From Candidatus Berkelbacteria bacterium RIFCSPLOWO2_01_FULL_50_28 (GTDB lineage Bacteria > Patescibacteria > UBA1384 > 2-12-FULL-50-11): a stretch of 19,619 bases of DNA. The notes under the pieces were generated by a model. It was not told the origin of the DNA, did not search any database, and worked only from the letters and a program-made list of their open reading frames with translations. The DNA lies in assembly GCA_001774395.1 (NCBI GenBank), contig MEZX01000002.1:65178-84796 (forward strand), written 5' to 3'. Shown one piece after another: positions 13,159 to 19,619 of the stretch (position 1 is the first letter of the stretch; the number at the start of each line of letters is the position of its first letter). A program made the translations under genes and the position numbers.

Positions 13159-14499
13159 TTAGACTCGGTACTTTTGGAGCAGTTCTTCCAGCACCTGACG
13201 ATCGGAAAATGGAACGAGTTTGTCTCCTACAGCCATGACTTTTTCGGCGCCTTTACCGGTGACCAAGACGACATCTTGTGGGCGAGCCATTTGGCAGGCT
13301 TTGGCGATCGCTTCTTTGCGATCAGGCACTCGCCACCACCAGATATCTTCGCCGTTGTCTTTGTACTTGAAAGGCACTTCGCCTTCGCGATTAATCCTCA
13401 AGCGCCCGCCTTTCTTTGGCCGCCCTCTCGGCACACCAGCAGCAACTTCGTCGATAATCGCACCCGGATCTTCGTCGTACGGATCCTCGTTGGTAACAAT
13501 CACCAAGTCGGCGTATTGACCGGCCAATGCCCCCAGTAACGGCCGCTTGGTTCTGTCGCGTCGGCCCGTTGCCCCCAAAACCGAGATCAGTTTGCCACGC
13601 ACGGTTGGCTTTAGGGTCTCGTAAACTTTTTTCAGAGCATCTGGCGTATGAGCGTAATCAACAATGGCCACAAACGGCTGGCCCTGATCGATTACCTCCA
13701 TCCGTCCCGGTACGGGTTCGGCCGCCTGCAGCCCCTCGATCACCCGCTCGCTCGTTAAACCAAGGCCAATTCCAACCGCGGCGGCGGCCAGGGCGTTATA
13801 AACGTTGAAAGTGCCAGGCAGCGGCAAGTTGATTGAAGCCTGGCGGCCGTTGTAGAGCAGAACAAAATCGGTCCCGCCGCTTTTGGCGTAGACTTTTTTG
13901 GCAACCAGGTCGGCGGCCGAATTCAAACCAAAAGTCAGAGTTCTGTTAGCTGAGTAGCCCAAAAAGCTATCGGCAACCGGATCGTCGGCGTTGATAACTG
14001 TCAGATACGGCCGGTTGGCAAAAAGCTTTTCTTTGGCCTGACGGTAGTTGGTCATATTGCCGTGATAATCCAGATGGTCATGCGTCAGGTTGGTAAACAC
14101 CGCCACCTGGAACGGAATTCCCCAGAGCCGGTGCTGCATGAGTCCAATTGAGGTAACTTCAACAATGGCGTACTCACAGCCCGCAACGACCATCTTTTTC
14201 AGAAGTTTTTGTAATAAGAATGGGCTGACGGTGGTCATTTTGAGATTGTTCTCGCTTAACTGGTCGCCGATTTTCCAGTCGATGGTCGTTATCCTGCCAA
14301 CCTTGAAGCCAGCGGTTTCGAGTACCCTCGTTATCAAATGACAGGTGGTAGTCTTGCCGTCGGTACCAGTTACACCGATGACTTTAAGCTTGCGAGCCGG
14401 GAAGCCGTAAACAATGTTAGCCAAAATGGCCATCTTCAGGTGATAGATATCGATTAGCCAGTCGGGAAGGTAGTTTCTGATTTTACTTTTGATGCTCAT
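13159..14499 (-). CDS. murE: MurE-like UDP-MurNAc-peptide ligase lacking the N-terminal domain
   Basis: Mur ligases add amino acids to UDP-MurNAc peptide using ATP. The central ATPase domain is clear: P-loop GVTGTDGKTTT (42-52), EVTSIGLMQHR (114-124), VFTNLTHDHLDYHGN (134-148), and the C-terminal ligase domain includes VPGRMEVI, VDYAHTPDALK and GATGRRDRTKRP. The P-loop of typical MurE lies about 70 residues further in, so the UDP-binding N-terminal domain is missing or replaced by a short helix (1-35). The amino-acid recognition spot reads TNEDPYDEDP, not the DNPR of meso-diaminopimelate enzymes. Residues 357-388 are an extra basic, tryptophan-rich loop. The ATG at 14499 abuts the inserted cassette and has no Shine-Dalgarno. 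The added amino acid cannot be predicted. Confidence 0.88.
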   Translation of the reverse strand: MSIKSKIRNYLPDWLIDIYHLKMAILANIVYGFPARKLKVIGVTGTDGKTTTCHLITRVLETAGFKVGRITTIDWKIGDQLSENNLKMTTVSPFLLQKLLKKMVVAGCEYAIVEVTSIGLMQHRLWGIPFQVAVFTNLTHDHLDYHGNMTNYRQAKEKLFANRPYLTVINADDPVADSFLGYSANRTLTFGLNSAADLVAKKVYAKSGGTDFVLLYNGRQASINLPLPGTFNVYNALAAAAVGIGLGLTSERVIEGLQAAEPVPGRMEVIDQGQPFVAIVDYAHTPDALKKVYETLKPTVRGKLISVLGATGRRDRTKRPLLGALAGQYADLVIVTNEDPYDEDPGAIIDEVAAGVPRGRPKKGGRLRINREGEVPFKYKDNGEDIWWWRVPDRKEAIAKACQMARPQDVVLVTGKGAEKVMAVGDKLVPFSDRQVLEELLQKYRV

Positions 14500-14951
14500 G
14501 GTTCAGTTTTCAGTTAACAATTTTCAGTTTTTAATAAGTTTACAATTAAGCAGTTTTCACTTTTTCCCATCTATTGTACTGGTTATTCTCTGAAAGATTA
14601 AGACCAGCTGTTGACATTCATCGGCTAACTTCGCTGATAGGTCGTTCTTACCACCGGCTTTTATCAACAAGTTTAGCCAGTAACGGGTTTCCTGGGCTTC
14701 TTTCTTGCAAAAGAAAATCTTATTCCTAAAGTCCTTCTTTGAGCTTGCGGCGGTTGCTTCCGCGTAATTTGCGCCAATAGACGTGCCTGACCGGACGAGT
14801 TGAGCAATAATTGGGTGGCTAATTGAGCTTGATTTAACCGACTTGCACAAGTCTATAATATCCTCAGCAAACTTAACCGTCCGCTCGTTGAGCGGAAACT
14901 TATCTATCTCGGTCATTGATAACTGAAAACTGGCAACTGGTAACTGTTTAT
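14500..14951 (-). mobile_element. Putative cassette: four-helix-bundle gene between inverted heptad repeats
   Basis: The whole gap between the FemAB-type gene and murE is filled by one gene plus repeats. CAGTTTTCAGTTAACAAT at 14504-14521 (plus) and CAGTTTTCAGTTATCAAT at 14932-14915 (minus) are inverted copies matching 17 of 18. Further related 7-nt units extend both sides (CAGTTAC, CAGTTGC on the gene's 5' side; TTTCAGT, GCAGTTTTCAC on the 3' side). The left boundary is within 4 nt of the murE ATG and the right boundary overlaps the upstream stop codon. No transposase is present, so mobility is inference. Confidence 0.5.
14557..14916 (-). CDS. Four helix bundle protein (23S rRNA intervening-sequence / S23 family)
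   Basis: The 119-aa protein fits the family first found in 23S rRNA intervening sequences and related to Avd accessory proteins of diversity-generating retroelements. Signature stretches: NERTVKFAEDIIDLCKSV, AQLVRSGTSIGANYAEATAA, KKDFRNKIFFCKKEAQETRYWLNLL and a last helix ending RITSTIDGKK. The ATG at 14916 is chosen because the family begins near this point; a longer frame to 14982 would only translate the flanking repeat (LPVASFQLS) and the end of the upstream gene. The stop codon at 14559-14557 lies in a downstream heptad (GTGAAAACTG). It has no reverse transcriptase or rRNA gene nearby. Molecular role unknown; probably oligomeric and nucleic-acid binding. Confidence 0.85.
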   Translation of the reverse strand: MTEIDKFPLNERTVKFAEDIIDLCKSVKSSSISHPIIAQLVRSGTSIGANYAEATAASSKKDFRNKIFFCKKEAQETRYWLNLLIKAGGKNDLSAKLADECQQLVLIFQRITSTIDGKK

Positions 14952-15859
14952 CGCAATACCTTTCTCCTCCGCTTTTCAGCAAAGCGATAAAGACTATACC
15001 AGAAGGGGCTGTGGACCAAGTCCCAGGAGCCGAGCATTCGAACCGTTTGGCCGCCGAACTGGGTTTTGAAGCGAGTTATACCGACGTACGGGTGTGACGG
15101 GTTGTCGGGCGGGGCAACGGCTAGCAGATCATAAAGAAAACAGCCGTGTTTTTTTGCTAGTTTGATTGTTTCCCACTGAGCCAGATGCGAGGCCATAAGT
15201 GTCCGGTCGGCCCCCGAACCCCCGTAAAGATAGCTCGCTACTCCGCCAAAGAAAGACACCAGCACCGCGGCGAGCGGTTCGTTGTCTTTGCTCACGGTCA
15301 CAATCTCGCCGCAGTTGTTCTGAGAGAGCATCTGCGCCAGACGCCGGAAGTAATCTGCCGACCTTCCCTGGAAATCCGCCCGATTTGCCGTTTCTTGATA
15401 GAGGCTGTGGAGCGTCTGGATACTTTCGTTGTTAATTCCGGTTCCTATCTTCAAATGGTGACGCTCGGCTGTCTTGATGTTGTAGCGCCCTTTAGACTTC
15501 ATATCTTTCAAGATCTGACTTTCGGGCTTGTCGAGAAAAACCCACTGGCGGTACTCCGGCTGGACTTCTTCGAATGACTTCATTAGTCCCAGTTCAAGCA
15601 ACGCTGCCGCTTTCTCAGCAGTCCACAGCTCAAAGAACTCAAATCTGGTGAAAATGCGGCCAGGTGGAGCCTTGATCTTGGTTGCTTCAACAACCGCCAG
15701 GGTTTTTTGGTCGAGCGGTGATTCGGGAATATAGGTTAGGCTTTTGCCGAACGGCAGGTTTCTGGTGAGGGTCATGACGCCGTCCAGCCTTTGGGGCACC
15801 CACGAAGCAGTCTCTTTGAACTTGGCCCACCAGGCAGTCTGCAACATCGAGTTGAACAT
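14948..15859 (-). CDS. FemAB/FemX family peptidoglycan bridge transferase
   Basis: FemABX proteins transfer amino acids from aminoacyl-tRNA to the peptidoglycan stem peptide, building the cross-bridge. Visible family features in 303 aa: the N-terminal substrate region (LQTAWWAKFKE), MKSKGRYNIKTAERHHLKI near the middle, and the acyltransferase-like second half with ASYLYGGSGADRTLMASHLAQWETIKLAKKHGC, YDLLAVAPPDNPSHPYVGITRFKTQFGG and a basic end (RFAEKRRRKVLR). It has one of the clearest leaderless layouts: TAAAAT (15871-15866), 6 nt, then ATG at 15859. Its partner murE is downstream across the cassette. The amino acid transferred cannot be inferred. Confidence 0.85.
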   Translation of the reverse strand: MFNSMLQTAWWAKFKETASWVPQRLDGVMTLTRNLPFGKSLTYIPESPLDQKTLAVVEATKIKAPPGRIFTRFEFFELWTAEKAAALLELGLMKSFEEVQPEYRQWVFLDKPESQILKDMKSKGRYNIKTAERHHLKIGTGINNESIQTLHSLYQETANRADFQGRSADYFRRLAQMLSQNNCGEIVTVSKDNEPLAAVLVSFFGGVASYLYGGSGADRTLMASHLAQWETIKLAKKHGCFLYDLLAVAPPDNPSHPYVGITRFKTQFGGQTVRMLGSWDLVHSPFWYSLYRFAEKRRRKVLR

Positions 15860-15865
15860 ATCTTC

Positions 15866-15871
15866 ATTTTA
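15866..15871 (-). promoter_or_regulatory. Putative -10 box of the FemAB-type gene
   Basis: TAAAAT on the minus strand lies 6 nt before the ATG with no Shine-Dalgarno. A clear -35 box is not seen. Confidence 0.4.
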
Positions 15872-15904
15872 CCCCTAAACGGGACTAATATCAGTCTTTC
15901 TTGC

Positions 15905-15910
15905 TAAAGT
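15905..15910 (+). promoter_or_regulatory. Putative -10 box of the CorA-like gene
   Basis: TAAAGT ends 6 nt before the ATG at 15917, on the strand opposite to and 34 nt from the -10 box of the divergent FemAB-type gene. The match to the consensus is weak; an overlapping TATACA is an alternative. Confidence 0.25.
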
Positions 15911-15916
15911 ATACAT

Positions 15917-17086
15917 ATGGAGGCAAAGCAAATACGGGTCACCTACGGTGGTTGGTATCCGCGAACAACGATTCATCTTCGTGAAATCTACGATTTTTTC
16001 TTGAGCGCTAGCTCCGGTACTAAGCTTGATTCCGACAAATTAAAGAGTTATCGCACCTCGCTAGAATTAAGGGAGACTACCCGCCAAGCCGGTAACCTTG
16101 AGTATGTTAAAGCAGTTACTGAGGGTGGAATTGAAATCCGTTACTACGAAGACGGGTTATTTACTCTCTCCATCCTTGGTGAGCGGATTGCCAATAACGG
16201 TCAAGTGCTGGAGAGCTACTACCGAGAAAGATTTAGTCCAGCGCTAAATTATCTGTTTTCGCTCGGTGCCCCAACACCGAAAGTGCTGGCCAACATTAAA
16301 ACGGTTCACCCTACCGTCATTAGCTTACACAGCCGCCAATCAGAGAGGGCTACCGAAGACTTTGTCAGCGAACATATTTACGAGAGTGTCCACGCCGAGG
16401 GAGTCGATTTATATAAGACCGAGCACTTCTTTTTGATAGTTGGCGACAAAAGTGAGGAACTACTACGAGAACTGGTGGAGATGCAAATCTTCTTTAGGGA
16501 GTTTAAGGATCAGCTCGAGCGCTATCTTAACATCCACCGTGAAATTTGGGAGGAGATAGAGACGATCAAGGAGCAAAAATACTTCCGCGGTCAGGATATC
16601 GAATCGATCCGTAGCCGGCTCGATAACTATCAAAAAACTATCAATCTCATCAGCAGCCGAATCAAGCAAATGGGTAGCTATGTCGAGACACGCAAGTCAA
16701 TCGCCGCCGAGGTTAAGATCGAGCAGACTCTTTCGCTCTTGTTCCAATATAAGTTCGAGGTACTACTCAACACCCTGAACTATATCGAAGAGATCTGGGA
16801 GATGACCGATAACTACTTAACTTCGGCCCTAGAGGTAATGAACGATGTTCAGGCGCAAAGCACTAAGTCCAGTATCGACTCGCTCCGAACGATTACGACA
16901 GTTGGTGTCATCTCAGGACTAATTGGTTATATTGCCAGCACCGAGCTACCAAGGTTAACAGCTGTAGGTGTCAAATACTTACTGATTCTACTTTTGCTGA
17001 CAATAGTACTCAATGGTTTGATGCTTTATATTAATCGTCGTCGCAAGTACCAAGTTGCTATTACCAGTACCGAACTTAAGCTTTAA
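15917..17086 (+). CDS. CorA-like membrane protein without a GMN motif
   Basis: The 389-aa protein has the layout of CorA-type channels: an alpha/beta N-terminal part (1-180), a long helical region rich in Glu, Lys and Gln (about 185-325; EIWEEIETIKEQKYF, SIRSRLDNYQKTINLISSRIKQM), then two closely spaced C-terminal helices (about 325-340 and 354-373) and a basic end RRRK. CorA Mg2+ channels carry Gly-Met-Asn just after the first helix; here that position reads YIASTELPR, so magnesium transport is doubtful. I therefore call only the fold, not the function. It is divergent from the FemAB-type gene and 37 nt upstream of tsaD. Confidence 0.6.
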   Translation: MEAKQIRVTYGGWYPRTTIHLREIYDFFLSASSGTKLDSDKLKSYRTSLELRETTRQAGNLEYVKAVTEGGIEIRYYEDGLFTLSILGERIANNGQVLESYYRERFSPALNYLFSLGAPTPKVLANIKTVHPTVISLHSRQSERATEDFVSEHIYESVHAEGVDLYKTEHFFLIVGDKSEELLRELVEMQIFFREFKDQLERYLNIHREIWEEIETIKEQKYFRGQDIESIRSRLDNYQKTINLISSRIKQMGSYVETRKSIAAEVKIEQTLSLLFQYKFEVLLNTLNYIEEIWEMTDNYLTSALEVMNDVQAQSTKSSIDSLRTITTVGVISGLIGYIASTELPRLTAVGVKYLLILLLLTIVLNGLMLYINRRRKYQVAITSTELKL

Positions 17087-17111
17087 CCTATTTATGGTCG
17101 CCGTTCCAGGT

Positions 17112-17117
17112 TAGAAT
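17112..17117 (+). promoter_or_regulatory. Putative -10 box of tsaD
   Basis: TAGAAT lies 6 nt before the tsaD ATG and no Shine-Dalgarno is present. The -35 region (near TTTATG) is weak. Confidence 0.4.
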
Positions 17118-17123
17118 ACGACT

Positions 17124-18272
17124 ATGCGAATATTAGCCATCGAAACCAGTTGCGACGAGACAGCCGCGGCCATTGTTGAAGACCAAGATTTTAAGCCTGT
17201 AGTACTGACAAACATCGTGACGTCGCAGCTGAAAGTTCATGCCAAGACCGGCGGAGTAATTCCCAACGTCGCTGCCCGCATGCACGCCGAGGCGCTACCG
17301 GCAGTGCTGGCCAAAGCGACCAAAAATCAAAAATTGAATTACGACGCCGTGGCTGTAACTGTTGGACCCGGGCTAATCGGCTGTTTGCTGCAAGGGGTGT
17401 CAGCGGCCAAAAGCATCGCTCTAGTTACGGGCAAGCCCTTCTTTGCCATCAACCACATGGAAGGACACATCTACAGCGCTTGGCTCGCCCCGAGCAAGGT
17501 CGAGGGGCTACCGCCAAGCGAGTTTTCAGTTATCAATTCTCAATTTTCAATACCCGAGCTGCCGGCGCTAGTGGTGATTGTTTCCGGTGGCCACACCGAG
17601 CTCGTGCTGATGGAGCGTCATCTGCACTACAAATTACTCGGCGCCACCCGTGATGACGCCGCCGGCGAAGCTTTTGACAAAGTCGCCCGGCTCCTTGATC
17701 TGCCGTATCCTGGCGGGCCGGAGATTGCCAAACTTGCCGTTCACGGTAAGCGCGACGCGTATGATTTTCCCATCGGTTTGCACGAAAAAAATAGCCTAGA
17801 GTTCTCGTTCTCCGGCCTCAAGGCATCTGTTTACCACCTTATTGAAAAACTGGGCAACCGCCCTGCCCCGCACCAAAATGCGAAGCGGAACACGAAAGAA
17901 TATTTCGACGTGGAGCGTTCGAATTATGGTGCTGGGGTGGCCGCTCACACCAAAGCCGACATCGCCGCCAGTTTTGAGGCGACGGTGGTCAACACCATCA
18001 TCCGCAAAACCCTTACTGCCCTGAAACGCTACCCGGGCGTAAAGTCCGTCTGCCTAGTCGGTGGCGTCGCCGCCAACCATCATCTGCGCGTGGAACTAGA
18101 GAAGGCCGTCAAAACTTTCGACGGCGACATTGGCTACTTCGTCCCCGAACTAAAGTACTGCACCGACAACGCCGCGATGATAGGAAGCGCCGCAATCCAC
18201 CATCATCTCTTTGGTAAACCAGACAGCTGGTCTAGCGTTGAAGCCGATCCTAACCTAGAATTAGGGTCATGA
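17124..18272 (+). CDS. tsaD: tRNA N6-threonylcarbamoyladenosine transferase TsaD
   Basis: TsaD transfers the threonylcarbamoyl group to A37 of ANN-decoding tRNAs. Motifs seen: ETSCDETAAAIVE (7-19), metal-binding His111 and His115 in INHMEGHIYS, VSGGHTELVLM (154-164), GEAFDKVARLLDLPYPGGP, FSFSGLKASVYH, VGGVAANHHLR and CTDNAAMIGSAA. At 382 aa it is about 40 residues longer than usual. One extra stretch, residues about 122-143 (SKVEGLPPSEFSVINSQFSI), comes partly from heptad repeats; another, GNRPAPHQNAKRNTKEYFDV and the residues after it, lies before KADIAASF. Both sit in loops between conserved motifs. The ATG at 17124 has no Shine-Dalgarno but a -10 box 6 nt upstream. The stop overlaps the valS start (ATGA). 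Confidence 0.96.
   Translation: MRILAIETSCDETAAAIVEDQDFKPVVLTNIVTSQLKVHAKTGGVIPNVAARMHAEALPAVLAKATKNQKLNYDAVAVTVGPGLIGCLLQGVSAAKSIALVTGKPFFAINHMEGHIYSAWLAPSKVEGLPPSEFSVINSQFSIPELPALVVIVSGGHTELVLMERHLHYKLLGATRDDAAGEAFDKVARLLDLPYPGGPEIAKLAVHGKRDAYDFPIGLHEKNSLEFSFSGLKASVYHLIEKLGNRPAPHQNAKRNTKEYFDVERSNYGAGVAAHTKADIAASFEATVVNTIIRKTLTALKRYPGVKSVCLVGGVAANHHLRVELEKAVKTFDGDIGYFVPELKYCTDNAAMIGSAAIHHHLFGKPDSWSSVEADPNLELGS
17521..17549 (+). repeat. Heptad repeat insertion in tsaD, matching the cassette end
   Basis: AGTTTTCAGTTATCAAT (17521-17537) is identical to the 5' end repeat of the four-helix-bundle cassette (14931-14915, minus). It continues as TTCTCAA and TTTTCAA units. It is read in frame as FSVINSQFS, in a loop before the ELPALVVIVSGGHTEL motif. 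Confidence 0.75.
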
Positions 18273-19619
18273 AAGAAATCCCAACAAGATACGACCACAC
18301 CAAGGAACCGGAGATTTACGCCGCGTGGCTGAAATCCGGGGCTTTCAAACCAACCGGCAAGGGTGAGCCGTTCTCGATCGTCATTCCGCCACCGAACGTC
18401 ACTGGGGACTTGCATCTGGGTCACGCTTTAACCTACGGGATTCAGGACACCATCGCCCGTCATCAGCGCCGTCTGGGAAAAGATGTTCTGGTACTGCCCG
18501 GCATGGATCACGCCGCGATCGCTGTTCAGGCCTTAGTCGAGAAAAAGCTAGCCAAAGAAGGCAAGCGCCGCAGCGAGCTTGGCCGTGAAGCCTTTTTGGA
18601 GGAGGTTTGGGCCTGGATAAACCACTACATGCCGCGCATGCGCACGTCACTTGAGCGATTAGGTCTGTCGGCCGATTGGGATCGATTCCGTTTTACCATG
18701 GACGAGCACTCGCAGCTGGCCGTGAAAACCGCTTTTGTCCGTTTATACGAAAAGGGCCTGATCTACCAGGGCAAATACCTAGTTAACTGGGATCCAAAGC
18801 TTCAAACCGCTATCTCGGATGTCGAGGTTATCTACACCGATGTTCCAGGCAAACTGTATTGGATCAAATACGGGCCAATCACTCTCGCTACTACCCGACC
18901 CGAAACTAAGTTTGGCGACACCGCCATCGCCGTTCACCCCGACGACGAGCGATACAAAAAATACGTTGGCAAAAAAATTGAGGTGACGATGGTAACAGGC
19001 GAGAAACGCTCTGTTCCGGTAATCGCCGACAAAGCGGTAGATCCAGAATTTGGCACCGGTGCCGTTAAAGTTACCCCCGCCCACGACCGAACCGATTTTG
19101 AGATGGGTCAACGACATAAACTGCCCTCCATTGAGGTGATCGACCAGTACGGCAAGCTCACAAAAGTCGCCGGCGAATTTGTGGGCATGAAAGCGGCCGA
19201 GGCCCGTGAAGTGATTGCCAAAAAGATGACCGAGATGGGGCTGATGGAGAAGATAACCGATTACACGTTGCGCCAACCAACAAGCGAGCGGTCGGGCGCG
19301 GTCATCGAGCCGCGGCTTTCAACCCAGTGGTTTATGAAAACTACCGCCCTAAAACGTCAAGCGCTCGAAGCGGTCAAGTCGGGATCAATCGAATTTGTGC
19401 CAAAGGGTTTTGAAAAGACCTACTTTAATTGGCTCAAACACTTGCACGACTGGTGCATCTCCCGACAGCTCTGGTGGGGACACGAGCTTCCTGTCTGGTT
19501 TTGCCAGAGTCAGCAATCAGCCATCAGCAATCAGCCATCAGCTGGGACGGAAAAGCCGAAAGCTGAGAGCCGAAAGCTGAGAGCCGACAAGTTTGTCGTT
19601 GTCCTGGAAAAGCCCAAAA
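18269..19619 (+). CDS. valS: Valyl-tRNA synthetase, N-terminal 450 codons (cut by window end)
   Basis: ValRS charges tRNA-Val. The catalytic signature PPPNVTGDLHLGHALTYG contains the HIGH motif (HLGH), followed by VLVLPGMDHAAIAVQ, and MRTSLERLGLSADWDR. The editing domain carries TLATTRPETKFGDTAIAVHPDD and GTGAVKVTPAHDRTDFEMG. The block WLKHLHDWCISRQLWWGHELPVWFC, which resumes the catalytic core, is interrupted straight after by about 27 residues (412-440) translated from heptad repeats, before KFVVVLEKPK. The KMSKS motif and the anticodon-binding part lie beyond the window. The ATG overlaps the tsaD stop by 4 nt, implying translational coupling. Confidence 0.95.
   Translation, partial: MKEIPTRYDHTKEPEIYAAWLKSGAFKPTGKGEPFSIVIPPPNVTGDLHLGHALTYGIQDTIARHQRRLGKDVLVLPGMDHAAIAVQALVEKKLAKEGKRRSELGREAFLEEVWAWINHYMPRMRTSLERLGLSADWDRFRFTMDEHSQLAVKTAFVRLYEKGLIYQGKYLVNWDPKLQTAISDVEVIYTDVPGKLYWIKYGPITLATTRPETKFGDTAIAVHPDDERYKKYVGKKIEVTMVTGEKRSVPVIADKAVDPEFGTGAVKVTPAHDRTDFEMGQRHKLPSIEVIDQYGKLTKVAGEFVGMKAAEAREVIAKKMTEMGLMEKITDYTLRQPTSERSGAVIEPRLSTQWFMKTTALKRQALEAVKSGSIEFVPKGFEKTYFNWLKHLHDWCISRQLWWGHELPVWFCQSQQSAISNQPSAGTEKPKAESRKLRADKFVVVLEKPK
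19511..19588 (+). repeat. Heptad repeat array inside valS
   Basis: Left arm: CAGCAAT, CAGCCAT, CAGCAAT, CAGCCAT (19511-19538) and a partial unit. After a 14-nt spacer the right arm is GCCGAAA, GCTGAGA, GCCGAAA, GCTGAGA (19555-19582) and a partial unit. Each arm has a 14-nt period of two alternating heptads. The two-arm plan matches the array in the uracil-DNA glycosylase gene (641-703), and the frame stays open. Confidence 0.85.

Noticed and set aside
14917..14982. Longer N-terminus for the four-helix-bundle protein
   Set aside because: It translates the flanking repeat and the end of the FemAB-type gene; the family begins near the ATG at 14916.
17491..17509. CCCGAGCAAGGTCGAGGGG in tsaD resembles a variant of the CCTGAGC...GTCGAAGG repeat
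   Set aside because: About 15 of 19 positions fit a variant I recall from memory only; too weak without a genome-wide search.

Overview
The window looks like a chromosomal segment of a Patescibacteria (Candidate Phyla Radiation) type bacterium. The reasons are compact single-copy housekeeping genes, a MurE-like ligase without the usual N-terminal domain, a DUF2207 membrane protein, a FemAB-type peptidoglycan transferase, several start codons only 6-9 nt after a -10 box with no Shine-Dalgarno sequence, and short repeats inserted in frame into conserved genes. TGA ends several full-length genes, so the standard bacterial code applies. I cannot place the lineage below the superphylum.

Layout. 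Positions 1-5683 read mainly on the minus strand: a small membrane protein, a family-4 uracil-DNA glycosylase, pnp, rpsO, a DHH/DHHA1 phosphoesterase and an alpha/beta hydrolase. Positions 5850-6646 hold two small divergent membrane proteins of unknown function. Positions 6963-7946 (+) hold rpsT with an unusual basic tail and a signal peptidase I. Positions 8057-15859 (-) hold, in transcription order, a FemAB-type transferase, a four-helix-bundle gene cassette, a MurE-like ligase, polA, holA and a DUF2207 protein. Positions 15917-19619 (+) hold a CorA-like membrane protein without a GMN motif, tsaD and the first 450 codons of valS, which runs off the window.

What is not ordinary. (1) A structured element of about 200 nt has two full copies (4911-5104 minus; 6696-6909 plus) and one partial copy at the left edge. 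Its linker sequences are conserved while its hairpins differ in sequence, and one hairpin shows paired compensatory changes around a conserved bulged T and a conserved loop. Both full copies lie just upstream of a promoter for a co-directional gene (the DHH phosphoesterase gene and rpsT). I do not recognise it as a known RNA family. (2) A family of 7-nt repeats brackets the four-helix-bundle gene as inverted repeats. Related repeats occur in frame inside the uracil-DNA glycosylase, TsaD and ValRS genes, and the TsaD copy shares 17 identical nt with the cassette end. (3) A different repeat, CCTGAGCCTGTCGAAGG, is inserted in frame in holA. Together these suggest a genome in which small repeats enter essential genes and persist as peptide insertions.

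Gene cooperation. rpsO-pnp is the classic S15/PNPase pair, with a leader hairpin before pnp. polA-holA are replication genes 12 nt apart. The FemAB-type gene and murE are both peptidoglycan genes and are separated only by the inserted cassette. tsaD and valS overlap by 4 nt (ATGA) and both serve tRNA function.
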